The position numbers and the translations under genes are program-made. The notes below the pieces were generated by a model. The model saw nothing but the letters and a program-made list of their open reading frames with translations, had not been told where the DNA came from and made no database searches. Below, one piece after another: positions 26,061 to 35,142 of a stretch of DNA of 64,000 bases. Every line of letters begins with the position of its first letter. The first letter of the stretch is position 1. This DNA comes from Paenibacillus sp. FSL R5-0766 (GTDB taxonomy: Bacteria; Bacillota; Bacilli; Paenibacillales; Paenibacillaceae), in contig NZ_CP150227.1 in NCBI RefSeq assembly GCF_037971845.1, positions 4,960,001-5,024,000 of the forward strand, in the 5' to 3' direction.

Positions 26061-27125
26061 ATGAAATTCACATCCAGAACCATTGGCTTTGCTGCTCTAA
26101 GTCTCCTGTTACTGCTGCTTGCAGCCTGTTCGAATGCTTCAACTTCTTCCCCTGCCGAAGAAACAACTTCAACAACTAACACGACAGAAACTTCAGCTTC
26201 TGCTGAGAATACAAATAAAACGACGTACCCGCTTACCATTGAGAATTTCACGATCTCGGGCGAAGGTGGCGAGTGGAAACCCAAAGTGCAAGTATTCGAT
26301 AAAACACCTGAACGTGTTGTTGCGAATACTCAATCTGCGGCTGAGATGCTCATCAAATTGGGTCTGACCGATAAAATGGTCGGTGTCGCTGCTCTATACG
26401 GTTCCGTTACACCGGATGTTGCTGATGATTTCGCCAAAATCCCGGTACTATCCAAGGATTATGTAGGTAAAGAGCTGGTTGTAGGCGCAAGCCCGGATCT
26501 GGTACTCGGACGGGGCGACCTGTTCGCTGATGCAGACTGGGGCGTAGGTACCGTCGATGGATTGAATGACATGAATATCCGTACGTTCCTGCAAACGACG
26601 AATCACAAAGGCTCACTCCATAGCCTGTATAGTGATATTGCACAACTTGGACAGATCTTCGATGTTCAAGAAAATGCTGCAACTTTCACGGAAAGTCTGA
26701 AGACTCGTGTTGCAGCCATTAAGGCAAGTGTAGCCGATCAGCCTGAGCATACTTTTGCCTACATCGTACCTGCTACGGAAGACACCATTACGGTAAGCAG
26801 CATGCAAAATGATACGTATCAGCTTGATGCACTTGGCCTGTTGAAGCTGAAAAATACGTTTGATGGTGTGCAAGGTGAGGTAAGTGTTGAGCAACTGATC
26901 ACAGCGAATCCGGACTACCTGCTCTTGTCCGCATATGCCGGTTCACCGGATATCGATAAGCTAATTGAGAACCTATATGCCAACCCTGCCCTGCAAAGTA
27001 TGAACGCAATCAAAAATAAACAAATCTATGTCACAGACTTCAGCCAGTTCTGGGGTTATGGATATCAAATTCTGGATGGTATTGAGAAAATGGGACAGGA
27101 AATGAAAGCAAATCCGATGAAGTAA
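26061..27125 (+). CDS. Iron-siderophore substrate-binding lipoprotein
   Basis: 354 residues. Signal peptide with lipobox LLAAC (Cys about residue 23), a Ser/Thr-rich linker, then a class III binding-protein fold (RVVANTQSAAEMLIKLGL ... DLVLGRGDLF ... YLLLSAYAG ... MNAIKNKQIYVTDFSQFWGYGYQ). It would be anchored outside the membrane and hand a ferric chelate to the FecCD-type permease. Start ATG 26061 gives the signal peptide directly; the in-frame extension upstream covers the Fur box and is rejected. Confidence 0.9.
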   Translation: MKFTSRTIGFAALSLLLLLLAACSNASTSSPAEETTSTTNTTETSASAENTNKTTYPLTIENFTISGEGGEWKPKVQVFDKTPERVVANTQSAAEMLIKLGLTDKMVGVAALYGSVTPDVADDFAKIPVLSKDYVGKELVVGASPDLVLGRGDLFADADWGVGTVDGLNDMNIRTFLQTTNHKGSLHSLYSDIAQLGQIFDVQENAATFTESLKTRVAAIKASVADQPEHTFAYIVPATEDTITVSSMQNDTYQLDALGLLKLKNTFDGVQGEVSVEQLITANPDYLLLSAYAGSPDIDKLIENLYANPALQSMNAIKNKQIYVTDFSQFWGYGYQILDGIEKMGQEMKANPMK

Positions 27126-27139
27126 TGACTTGAGCCAAT

Positions 27140-27173
27140 GAGCAGGAGAAGACATTCTCACTGCTCTTTTTTT
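27140..27173 (+). terminator. Terminator of the binding-protein gene
   Basis: GAGCAG...CTGCTC hairpin with inner AGAA/TTCT pairing, then seven T. Confidence 0.85.
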
Positions 27174-27206
27174 ATACCGCGCATGCAATAAACGATGGAT
27201 CAAAGC

Positions 27207-27235
27207 TTGACATTAGTTTGATAACAAACTATATT
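27207..27235 (+). promoter_or_regulatory. MarR gene promoter with overlapping operator
   Basis: TTGACA (27207-27212), 17-nt spacer, TATATT (27230-27235). The inverted repeat TAGTTTG-ATAA-CAAACTA (27214-27231) fills the spacer. The predicted start point is at or next to the ATG (27242). Confidence 0.75.
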
Positions 27236-27241
27236 ACACGT

Positions 27242-27664
27242 ATGAAAACAAGAGACGCTATTTCACTCATATCCAAAATTAAAGAGAAGGTTAACCGCTT
27301 TATCCTGGCCGAGATGGCTGAGCAGGGAATCCAGGATCTCGCTACGTCCCATGGGGATATTATCTATGCCCTGTACAATAATCACAGGATGACCATGGCT
27401 GAAATCGCCAAAAAAATTGGCAAGGATAAATCCACGGTGACTGCACTTGTGGACAAATTGGTGCGGACAGGATACGTCGTTAAGGAGCGTGATGCAACAG
27501 ATTCACGAGTTGTTCATGTGGCTTTGACTGCAAAAGGCGAACAATTAAAGCCAGTCTTCGAAGAGATATCACAGCGCATGCTGGACGTGTTTTATGCGGA
27601 CGTTACGGAAGCGGAGAAAAAAGAACTGTTGCGAATTTTAATGAAAATTCATAGCAACTTCTAA
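27242..27664 (+). CDS. MarR-family transcriptional regulator
   Basis: 140 residues: dimerisation helices, winged helix with MTMAEIAKKIGKDKSTVTALVDKLV (recognition helix) and the wing motif ERDATDSRVVHVALTAKG typical of MarR. There is no SD before ATG 27242, and the -10 box ends only 6 bp upstream, so the mRNA may be leaderless. The same palindrome occurs in its own promoter and before the next gene (alpha/beta hydrolase, 56 bp downstream), so it likely represses both. Ligand unknown. Confidence 0.85.
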   Translation: MKTRDAISLISKIKEKVNRFILAEMAEQGIQDLATSHGDIIYALYNNHRMTMAEIAKKIGKDKSTVTALVDKLVRTGYVVKERDATDSRVVHVALTAKGEQLKPVFEEISQRMLDVFYADVTEAEKKELLRILMKIHSNF

Positions 27665-27679
27665 TTTTTTTTGGAGAAA

Positions 27680-27697
27680 TAGTTTGATATCAAACTA
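27680..27697 (+). promoter_or_regulatory. Second MarR operator, perfect palindrome
   Basis: TAGTTTGATATCAAACTA is a perfect 18-bp palindrome with the same 7-bp arms as the site in the MarR promoter. A TAATAT -10-like element overlaps its right end. Confidence 0.8.
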
Positions 27698-27720
27698 ATA
27701 TTTTAGAGGAGGTTTTTGGT

Positions 27721-28584
27721 ATGACGGACTACACTCAATTATTACCGGAACATGGGGTAAAGAAGATCGGAGAACATGATTTACACTTGGAAATATTCAA
27801 AGGAACCCCGCCTCATGACGAAAAAACAACGATCAAGAAGCCCCCACTGCTGTTCGTTCACGGTGCATACACAGGCAGCTGGATGTGGAGCAAATATATC
27901 CCCCACTTTGTCCAGCACGGTTGGACCTGTTATGTCATGAACCTGAGAAGTCACTACAAGAGTCGGGTCATGGATATGACAAAGATTACGTTTGACGATT
28001 ATTTGGAGGATATTCGTGAAGTGTTAGCCGAGTTCAACGAGCCTCCTGTTCTCATTGGCTTTAGCATGGGTGGGATTCTCAGTCAAAAGATTGCAGAAAC
28101 CGTTACTCTGGCAGGCCTGGTTGTGATCGACGCCAGTCTGAGCAAGGAAGTCCATGAGCTAATCCCCTACCCTGAAAGTAATCGTATCACACCGGGGATC
28201 ATCATTCCTGCACCTGTCCGTGATGAAGAGACCGGTATAGATGAGACGGCAGATGACATTGCTTTTCAGCGTAAATATCTTCAGATGGAGTCTGCGAAGG
28301 CATTTAGCACATTTTCCGTGATGTTTGGAGCAGATGGCGGTGTATCCATTAATGGCGACCTGATCCATTGCCCCAGTTTGGTGATTAAGGCTGTTTCCTG
28401 TGAAGACGAAGATCAGAGAGGCAAATTAACTGCCAAACAGCTGGATGCTGAATATGCCGGACTGTGGGATACGACCCATACAGGTTTACTGGTAGGCCAA
28501 CGGTACAAGGAACCTGTCGATATCATCCTTGAATGGATGAACAGACAGTTACCCTTTGAATTAACGGAAAAATTCACAAATTAA
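27721..28584 (+). CDS. Alpha/beta hydrolase controlled by the MarR regulator
   Basis: 287 residues. LLFVHGAYTGSWMW gives the oxyanion HG loop, GFSMGG the nucleophile Ser (about residue 116), and TTHTGLL a likely catalytic His near residue 260. No signal peptide. SD AGGAGG is correctly placed. The MarR pair suggests induction by a small toxic substrate such as an ester or lactone (inference). Substrate not identifiable from sequence. Confidence 0.8.
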   Translation: MTDYTQLLPEHGVKKIGEHDLHLEIFKGTPPHDEKTTIKKPPLLFVHGAYTGSWMWSKYIPHFVQHGWTCYVMNLRSHYKSRVMDMTKITFDDYLEDIREVLAEFNEPPVLIGFSMGGILSQKIAETVTLAGLVVIDASLSKEVHELIPYPESNRITPGIIIPAPVRDEETGIDETADDIAFQRKYLQMESAKAFSTFSVMFGADGGVSINGDLIHCPSLVIKAVSCEDEDQRGKLTAKQLDAEYAGLWDTTHTGLLVGQRYKEPVDIILEWMNRQLPFELTEKFTN

Positions 28585-28708
28585 AATAAATACCATGTTA
28601 AAACCTCCCTCTTACCTTTAATCCTGTATGCAAAAGTTTGATTTTTTCAGATAAGCTTATATGCATAGTTCTGGATAGGATTAAAATATAAGAAATGAGG
28701 TTTTATTC

Positions 28709-29914
28709 ATGACCGCTCACACATCCCTCCCAAACCAAAGGGAGCTACCTTCCATATCTTCAAAACGCCTTCCGTGGGCTGGGCTTCTTGCATTAGCCAT
28801 GGCGGGATTTATTTGCATCCTCACTGAAAGCCTGCCTGCGGGACTGCTGCCGCAAATTGCAAAAGACTTGGGGATCACAGAAGCCCTCACCGGACAATTG
28901 GTGACTCTTTATGCCATTGGATCACTTGTTGCTGCCATTCCCTTGACTGCTGCTACACGTGGATGGAGACGCCGACCTCTTCTGCTGGTATGCATTAGCG
29001 GTTTTCTTGTCTTTAATACCGTTACTGCCTTATCCTCAGATTATATCCTGACACTTGCTGCTCGTTTCATGGCGGGAGTCTCTGCGGGTGTGTTATGGGG
29101 AATGACAGCAGGTTATGCTCGTCGGATGGTCCCGGATTCGTTAAAAGGTAAAGCCATGGCTGTGGCTATGGTCGGCACACCGGTAGCATTAGCCCTGGGT
29201 GTTCCAATCGGTAGTTTTCTCAGTTCTTATGTCGGCTGGCGCCTCATCTTCGGGATTGTATCTCTTCTGACCGTAGCTTTAATCGTATGGGTTCTCTGGA
29301 GAATGCCGGATTTTGCCGGAGAGCCAGCTGGTGAACGTCTTCCGCTGCATAAGGTGTTTTTAATTCCGGGAGTTAGGCCTATTCTGTTTGTTGTTCTGGC
29401 CTGGATGCTTGCCCATAATATCCTTTACACCTATATTTCTCCCTACCTAGCCCAGACCGTATTTGCTAACAGAGTAGACTTGATTTTGCTCATTTTCGGT
29501 ATTACTTCCATTGTTGGAATTTGGTTAACCGGAATGCTCATTGACCGATTTTTGAGGAGATTAGTAATCATTAGCTTGGCAGCATTCGCTCTCGCGTCTG
29601 TCGTGATGGGAATCGGTACTCATCAACCTATGATTATTATCCTTGGCATCATGATCTGGGGAATTACGTTTGGTGGGGCTGCCACGCTACTACAAACTGC
29701 CATTGCTCAAGCCGGAGGCAAAAGTACAGATGTCGCCCAATCGATGCTGGTTACAGCATGGAATCTGGCGATTGGCGGAGGAGGCATCATCGGGGGCATC
29801 CTTCTTGAAGTATTTGGAGCAGGATACCTTTCTGGGGCGCTGTTTATCTTGCTTATTCCTGCGTTGCTTGTAGCTATGCGTGCTTATAAATATGGATTTA
29901 CCAGAGCAAATTAA
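28709..29914 (+). CDS. MFS transporter, DHA1 family
   Basis: 401 residues, 12 predicted membrane segments. The motif TESLPAGLLPQIAKDLGI in helix 1-2, TAATRGWRRRPLLL (motif A-like loop 2-3) and GVSAGVLWGMTAGYARR (helix 4) are typical of drug:H+ antiporters of the YdhP/AraJ group. Probably a small-molecule exporter. It follows the MarR-hydrolase pair on the same strand after 124 bp, and may or may not be co-regulated. Confidence 0.85.
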   Translation: MTAHTSLPNQRELPSISSKRLPWAGLLALAMAGFICILTESLPAGLLPQIAKDLGITEALTGQLVTLYAIGSLVAAIPLTAATRGWRRRPLLLVCISGFLVFNTVTALSSDYILTLAARFMAGVSAGVLWGMTAGYARRMVPDSLKGKAMAVAMVGTPVALALGVPIGSFLSSYVGWRLIFGIVSLLTVALIVWVLWRMPDFAGEPAGERLPLHKVFLIPGVRPILFVVLAWMLAHNILYTYISPYLAQTVFANRVDLILLIFGITSIVGIWLTGMLIDRFLRRLVIISLAAFALASVVMGIGTHQPMIIILGIMIWGITFGGAATLLQTAIAQAGGKSTDVAQSMLVTAWNLAIGGGGIIGGILLEVFGAGYLSGALFILLIPALLVAMRAYKYGFTRAN

Positions 29915-29951
29915 CAGGAAGGCATTTTTCATGAGTTACACGCAGGAGGAA

Positions 29952-29988
29952 AGAGGAGTTCACTTGATGTGGACTCCTCTTCTGTTTT
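29952..29988 (+). terminator. Terminator after the MFS gene
   Basis: AGAGGAGT and ACTCCTCT arms around a short loop, followed by TCTGTTTTTC. Confidence 0.75.
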
Positions 29989-30008
29989 TCATTTTAAAGA
30001 CCAGAATC

Positions 30009-30461
30009 TTATTCTGCCTGTGCCAGCAAATTTGGTCCTTCCACGAGATTCTTATGTGCAATTGGAGAAGACATGGTGATTAAAGTCATGTACGTACCGT
30101 ACGGATCACACTTGTTCTGAAACTCCTCGAGTCCCTGAATGGTATCTGTGAGGATTTTCAGCAAGTAATTGTACTCTCCGCTTATCCGATAACATTCCAC
30201 AACTTCAGGTGACGCACGACAGAAATCCAGGAAAGGATAACAATCCCGCGTACGAAAAAGAACATAGGCTGTGCTCTGCTTGCCCAATTTGGATGGGGAG
30301 ATTACGGTTCGATATTCCTCGATAATTCCCTTTTCTTCCATTCGTTTGACTCGTTCAGTAACGGCGGGCTGAGATAACCCCACCAATTTGCCTAGTTCGG
30401 TCATGGATAATCTCGCCTGATTCTCCAAGTGATACAGAATATGCTGATCTATTTCGTCCAT
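30009..30461 (-). CDS. Lrp/AsnC-family regulator
   Basis: 150 residues: HTH MDEIDQHILYHLENQARLS..., recognition helix SQPAVTERVKRMEEKGII, and a RAM ligand domain from about residue 65. Proteins of this family sense amino acids. ATG 30461 has AAAGGAG 8-9 nt upstream; a GTG 9 nt earlier is too close to that SD. It diverges from the beta-lactamase-fold gene and lies near the CycA-type permease, so amino-acid responsive control of one or both is plausible. Confidence 0.88.
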   Translation of the reverse strand: MDEIDQHILYHLENQARLSMTELGKLVGLSQPAVTERVKRMEEKGIIEEYRTVISPSKLGKQSTAYVLFRTRDCYPFLDFCRASPEVVECYRISGEYNYLLKILTDTIQGLEEFQNKCDPYGTYMTLITMSSPIAHKNLVEGPNLLAQAE

Positions 30462-30631
30462 GTGATCCACTCCTTTAAATACATAAGATATATTCAGAAA
30501 TTACCTTAAGTATATTCGCCAATTCATTATAATGCCTTTAACAAACCATGTAATACAAGATCAATCATTTATATAATAAACACAGTTATCACGAGAAATC
30601 AAATACATCAGTTGGTGAGAGGAAGATAAAC

Positions 30632-31816
30632 ATGGGAAAAGAAGACATAACGACATTGCATACTTATGTGGATGAAGCTATTGATCGCGCTCTAAGCGAA
30701 AAAAGAATTGTAGGAACAGTTGTACAGGTTGCATTAGGAGGGGAACTGGTATACAGCCGGGCTGCTGGTTTCGCAGACAGGGAGCAAAAACGCACCATGT
30801 CGGAAAACGCTCTGTTTCGACTTGCTTCCGTAACCAAACCTATTGTATCGACAGCAGCTCTGGCATTAATCTCACAAGGAAAGCTGAGTCTGCATGATCC
30901 GGTGACCCGCTGGCTTCCTGCATTCCGGCCCAAACTTGCCAATGGTCAGGACACTTTAATATCAGTACATCAGTTGATGACGCACACCGCAGGCTTGACA
31001 TACCGTTTCTTCCAAGAAGATCAGGGAACCTATGAGCTTGCAGGAGTATCGGACGGAATGGATTGGTCTGAAATCAGTCTGGAGGAGAATCTGCAAAGGC
31101 TGGCTTCCGCTCCTCTTCTGTATGAGCCAGGAAACATGTGGAGATATTCCATTGCGACAGATGTACTTGGTGCCGTTATCGAAAAGGTAACTGGGATGTC
31201 ACTACGAGAAGCTATTCAAACGCTGGTTACTCATCCACTCCACATGACCGACACTGACTTTGTTGCGGTGGATTCGGATCGATTGACAGCCGCATACGCT
31301 AATGGTTCTGAAGAACCGCGTCTTCTCCATAATGAGTTAGAGCAGGTTCCTTTTATTGAAGGTACTGCCGGTTTCCGGCTTGCCCCCAACCGTGCAAATC
31401 ATACTTTGGCTTATTCATCAGGCGGAGCGGGTATGGTTGGGAGTACCGGAGATTTTCTCACTTTACTTGAGACATTGCGGCAAGGGGGTCAGCCTATTCT
31501 TACCGAAGCCGTTGCGGCTGAGATGTCTACCAATCAAATCGGTGATCTCGTGATGCCATACTGGCCAGGCAGAGGGTTTGGCCTTGGTTTTACCGTACTT
31601 AAAGATCCTGTCGCAGCCGGCACACCGGAATCAGTGGGTACGTGGCGGATGGGTGGAACCTACGGTCATTCCTGGTTTGTTGATCCAAAAGAAGAACTTA
31701 GTGTTGCAGCATTCACCAACACGGCACTTGAAGGGATGTCGGGCCAGTATACCACCGATATCTGTGATGCCGTCTACGCAGGCATTCGTGAAGGCAAAGA
31801 GGCTGCAAGAAATTAA
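30632..31816 (+). CDS. Serine hydrolase of the beta-lactamase class C / AmpH fold
   Basis: 394 residues. SVTK (SxxK nucleophile, about residue 68), a YSI motif at the YxN place (about 169), and GGTYGHSWFVD near the C-terminus for the third motif. No signal peptide, so cytosolic; this argues against a secreted beta-lactamase and fits esterase or D-aminopeptidase-like members. SD GAGGAAG precedes ATG. Its neighbour transports D-amino acids, which would suit a D-peptide hydrolase (inference). Confidence 0.85.
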   Translation: MGKEDITTLHTYVDEAIDRALSEKRIVGTVVQVALGGELVYSRAAGFADREQKRTMSENALFRLASVTKPIVSTAALALISQGKLSLHDPVTRWLPAFRPKLANGQDTLISVHQLMTHTAGLTYRFFQEDQGTYELAGVSDGMDWSEISLEENLQRLASAPLLYEPGNMWRYSIATDVLGAVIEKVTGMSLREAIQTLVTHPLHMTDTDFVAVDSDRLTAAYANGSEEPRLLHNELEQVPFIEGTAGFRLAPNRANHTLAYSSGGAGMVGSTGDFLTLLETLRQGGQPILTEAVAAEMSTNQIGDLVMPYWPGRGFGLGFTVLKDPVAAGTPESVGTWRMGGTYGHSWFVDPKEELSVAAFTNTALEGMSGQYTTDICDAVYAGIREGKEAARN

Positions 31817-31826
31817 ATACGAATAA

Positions 31827-31856
31827 CCGCCCAATATCATTGGGCGGCTTTATTTG
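31827..31856 (+). terminator. Terminator between convergent genes
   Basis: CCGCCCAAT / ATTGGGCGG perfect 9-bp stem with a 3-nt loop, followed by CTTTATTT. Confidence 0.8.
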
Positions 31857-31872
31857 GAATCTATGGTAAGAC

Positions 31873-33234
31873 CTACTGTCTGTTACTACTCAAATTTTTC
31901 TTTTTAATAAGATAGATCCCCGCAACAAGAATGAACCACACTGGCGTGACAAACAGTGCCACACGCGTATCCTCGGCCAATGCCAATACCACTAGCACAA
32001 ATGCCAGAAACGCCAGGATCAAGTAGTTGGAAAACGGATATAGTGGAAGTTTGAAGCGGCTGCGACTCGCCAGTTCCGGCTGAGTACGACGATATCTGAG
32101 ATGACAGATCACCATGATGCCCCATACAAAGATGAAACACACGGTCGACACGCTCGTGATCAGCGTAAATACGCCTTCTGGCATGATATAGTTCAAAACA
32201 ATTGCAATCAAAATAACAATCGTAGAGAAAAATAGCGCGTTCGAAGGAACCTTCCGGTTATTCAGTCGTGCAAACGATTCGGGTGCGTTGTGATCCTTTG
32301 CCATGGAGAACACCATACGGCTTGTACTGAAAATGGCACTGTTACACGCCGAAGCAGCGGACGTCAGCACCACGAAATTCACAATGCCGGCGGCAGCTGC
32401 AATACCCACAGCGGCAAACACTTGTACAAACGGACTTTCAGTAGGCACAATGGCGTTCCACGGGTAAATACTCATAATAATCAGCAGTGCGCCAACATAG
32501 AAGAGCAGTACCCGGATCGGAATCTGGTTAATTGCTCTCGGAATAACCTTCTCCGGGTTCTCCGTTTCCCCTGCTGTGAGTCCCACCAGTTCCATGCCTA
32601 CAAAGGCGAACACTACCATCTGAAACGATATGATGAACCCATGCAGTCCATTCGGAAACCATCCCCCATGACTCCACAGATTGGTGAAGCTTGCTGGACC
32701 CTGATCCGTGGTAAAACCTTTGAAGATCATATATAAACCAACAACAATGAGTGCCAGAATAGCCACGACCTTAATCAGGGCAAACCAGAATTCCATCTCC
32801 CCAAACAACTTGACCGTTGCCAAGTTCATGATTAGTAAAATGACTAACGCAATTAACCCTGGCATCCACTGAGGTACATTCGGAAACCAAAACTGCGTAT
32901 ACAATCCAACGGCGGTAATGTCAGCCATAGCAATGGAAATCCAGCAGAACCAGTAAGTCCAACCTGTAATAAATGCCGCCATATTTCCCAGGTAATCGCG
33001 CACGAAATCGACAAAGGAATGATACTTCAAGTTGCTAAGCAGCAGTTCCCCCAATGCACGCATGATCAGGAACAATACAACACCCGTGATGATATAGGCC
33101 AGCAAGATGGATGGCCCTGTCAGTTGGATCGTTTTGCCTGCTCCGAGAAACAGACCTGTTCCGATCGCCCCTCCAATTGCCATTAGCTGCACATGCCTGT
33201 TCTTTAATCCCCTTGTTAACGTTTCTTGCTGCAT
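31873..33234 (-). CDS. cycA: D-serine/D-alanine/glycine permease (CycA/AapA, APC family)
   Basis: About 453 residues with 12 membrane segments. It follows E. coli CycA along its length: LMAIGGAIGTGLFLGAGKTI, RALGELLLSNL, GWTYWFCWISIAMAD, NLATVKLFGEMEFWFALIK, WNDGGWF-like SHGGWFPNGL and VLTSAASACNSAIFSTSRM. It imports D-Ala, D-Ser and Gly with protons. ATG 33234 has GGTGG 6 nt upstream. Confidence 0.9.
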   Translation of the reverse strand: MQQETLTRGLKNRHVQLMAIGGAIGTGLFLGAGKTIQLTGPSILLAYIITGVVLFLIMRALGELLLSNLKYHSFVDFVRDYLGNMAAFITGWTYWFCWISIAMADITAVGLYTQFWFPNVPQWMPGLIALVILLIMNLATVKLFGEMEFWFALIKVVAILALIVVGLYMIFKGFTTDQGPASFTNLWSHGGWFPNGLHGFIISFQMVVFAFVGMELVGLTAGETENPEKVIPRAINQIPIRVLLFYVGALLIIMSIYPWNAIVPTESPFVQVFAAVGIAAAAGIVNFVVLTSAASACNSAIFSTSRMVFSMAKDHNAPESFARLNNRKVPSNALFFSTIVILIAIVLNYIMPEGVFTLITSVSTVCFIFVWGIMVICHLRYRRTQPELASRSRFKLPLYPFSNYLILAFLAFVLVVLALAEDTRVALFVTPVWFILVAGIYLIKKKNLSSNRQ

Positions 33235-33351
33235 GATCAACCACCACTCTCTTTCTGCACATGCTCTCTACGATGCAAAATATTATTATTCATCATATAA
33301 TAATCTGCCCAGAATACATATCCCTCCCTTATATATTTTTTTGCACAGCAA

Positions 33352-33380
33352 AGAGGCCACCTTTGTAAGAGGTGACCTTT
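33352..33380. terminator. Hairpin, possible terminator
   Basis: AGGCCACCT and AGGTGACCT arms around a 7-nt loop, with TTTT on the plus-strand side. It lies between the permease start and the small membrane protein gene; the direction is unclear. Confidence 0.4.
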
Positions 33381-33492
33381 TGATACGCTCGTATTTCATG
33401 CCCTTTGCTTTTATAATATTGAGTTGCATCCGATCCATACTATCATCAGCCTATGTACATTCCTTTGTTATTCTCATGCCATGTCATGCTGA

Positions 33493-33738
33493 TTATACAT
33501 ATCTATAGAAGTATACAAAAATATAAGCCAAGCATAGAGCGGCAACAACTAAAAAGGTAATTGCTAATGAACGTTCGTTTTTCCAAATTCGAATAGCATT
33601 AGCAACATTAATCATGAATAACGCAATAAAGTTAATGATACCCGAGTTGGATTGAAACGAGTTGAACACGATCATCATAAATCCTACGATCCAGATTAAC
33701 AAAAACCACAGTGGAGTTTTCCGAAAAAGCTGCTTCAT
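33493..33738 (-). CDS. Small hypothetical membrane protein
   Basis: 81 residues with three hydrophobic segments (about 9-26, 33-49, 56-78) and a short polar loop (IRIWKNERS). SD AAGGAG lies 9 nt before ATG. No family recognised. Base composition is AT-rich compared with neighbours. It stands alone. Confidence 0.6.
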   Translation of the reverse strand: MKQLFRKTPLWFLLIWIVGFMMIVFNSFQSNSGIINFIALFMINVANAIRIWKNERSLAITFLVVAALCLAYIFVYFYRYV

Positions 33739-33871
33739 TATGATTTACTCCTTATATATTAAATTGGTCTGTGTATAAGATATTCTTCAACAGGAATTAA
33801 AATTCCTTTATTTAGGTCATAACCCCAAATAATTAATACTATTCAGACCCAATTTTAAGTATCTTCACAGT

Positions 33872-33899
33872 AAAAAGGGCTCCCGATAAAGGCGCCCTC
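33872..33899 (-). terminator. Terminator of sigK
   Basis: Minus strand: AGGGCGCC / GGAGCCCT with a 7-nt loop, then TTTTTAC. Confidence 0.8.
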
Positions 33900-33914
33900 T
33901 GGTCTGTTCAGCAA

Positions 33915-34613
33915 CTACTTTTGCTTATAAAACTCGTGGTACAGCTTCATTAACGCCCGCTTCTCAATCCGGGATACATAAGAACGTGAGATGCCCAGTT
34001 CCTTCGCAATTTCGCGTTGAGTTCGTTCCTCCCCGCCTGCTTCCAGGCCGAATCGACCGATCACAACTTCCTTCTCCCGATCATCCAGGATGTCGAGATT
34101 GCGATAAATTTTGCTTTTTTCAATCTTGAGCTGCACTTTATCTACAACGTCGTCGGCTTCTGTTCCGAGGATATCGATTAGCGTAATTTCGTTGCCTTCT
34201 TTGTCCGTACCAATGGGGTCGTGCAGGGATACATCTTTGCGTGTTTTCTTCAGGGAACGGAGATGCATCAAAATTTCGTTTTCAATACACCTCGCCGCAA
34301 ATGTGGCAAGCTTCGTGCCTTTGCCTTGTTGAAAACTTTCGATGGCTTTGATCAAACCAATGGTTCCGATGGAAATCAGGTCTTCCTGATCTTCACCCGT
34401 ATTGTCGAACTTCTTGACGATATGCGCGACGAGGCGCAGATTGTGTTCAATGAGCAGATTGCGAGAGTGAGCATTGCCTTCAGCCATAAGGCGCAAATGC
34501 TTGGCTTCATCACCCTCAGCCAGTGGCTGGGGGAACGCATTATTTTTGACATACGAGACGAGTAACGTTAACTCTTTAATGAATAGAGCAATTGCGGTAA
34601 ACAATCCGGGCAC
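33915..34613 (-). CDS. sigK: Sporulation sigma factor sigma-K (pro-sigma-K), uninterrupted
   Basis: About 232 residues. The N-terminal hydrophobic pro-sequence ends in [14 protein letters not shown], as in B. subtilis pro-sigma-K, which is cleaved by SpoIVFB. Region 2 has [12 protein letters not shown] and [18 protein letters not shown]; region 4 ends in [22 protein letters not shown] prefer GTG 34613 (GGAGG 8 nt upstream) over GTG 34622, which touches the SD; this also matches the B. subtilis N-terminus. It directs late mother-cell transcription (coat, spore maturation). The coding frame is continuous, with no skin-type insertion. Confidence 0.93.
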   Translation of the reverse strand: MPGLFTAIALFIKELTLLVSYVKNNAFPQPLAEGDEAKHLRLMAEGNAHSRNLLIEHNLRLVAHIVKKFDNTGEDQEDLISIGTIGLIKAIESFQQGKGTKLATFAARCIENEILMHLRSLKKTRKDVSLHDPIGTDKEGNEITLIDILGTEADDVVDKVQLKIEKSKIYRNLDILDDREKEVVIGRFGLEAGGEERTQREIAKELGISRSYVSRIEKRALMKLYHEFYKQK

Positions 34614-34743
34614 AGATGACACCTCCTGCAGTTTTACAACGATCTGGCCTGAGCACGTGTGGGAACAGGGTCGATCTATTGTATGTAGGCAGTGGCCCAG
34701 AAGTGCACGTACACTTGAAAAAGGGGATGATCTTGCGAAGATT

Positions 34744-34923
34744 TCACAGACTCACAGAAACTATGGAGCCCACCCGCTGAAGCAGGAGAAATTCTTTTTC
34801 CACACTTTCGATAAAATACTTCTTTTCCCCAAATAGGACAACATCATTCTGGGCTAATGAAACATCGCTTTTAAAATAGATCACATTGTCCGTTTCCCGA
34901 AACGCACCTTTGTAATAGAACAT
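34744..34923 (-). CDS. Small hypothetical protein
   Basis: 59 residues from ATG 34923, which has AAGGAG 9 nt upstream; an in-frame upstream ATG at 34974 would include that SD and is less likely. Sequence pattern [33 protein letters not shown] suggests a small beta-rich fold. No family recognised. It lies 130 bp upstream of sigK on the same strand. Confidence 0.5.
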   Translation of the reverse strand: MFYYKGAFRETDNVIYFKSDVSLAQNDVVLFGEKKYFIESVEKEFLLLQRVGSIVSVSL

Positions 34924-35142
34924 CCTATTTCTCTCCTTCATGTATCTACCTATGTAATTAACTACCCGCTCCATGTGGATCTGCTTCCTTCATGCTAACA
35001 TATTCTCTCTCATTCATCATGTCATATTCGCACACTAACCAACATAAAGCCCCAGCCCTGTGCAGAACAGAACTGAGGCTACATATCGATATGAATTCCT
35101 GTTTCTCCTGTCGATTGCTTCAAGAAGCTAATTCAAATTAAA

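Noticed and set aside
30632..31816. Calling the SxxK hydrolase an antibiotic-resistance beta-lactamase
   Set aside because: It has no signal peptide and only partial class C motifs, so a cytosolic esterase/peptidase role is more likely.
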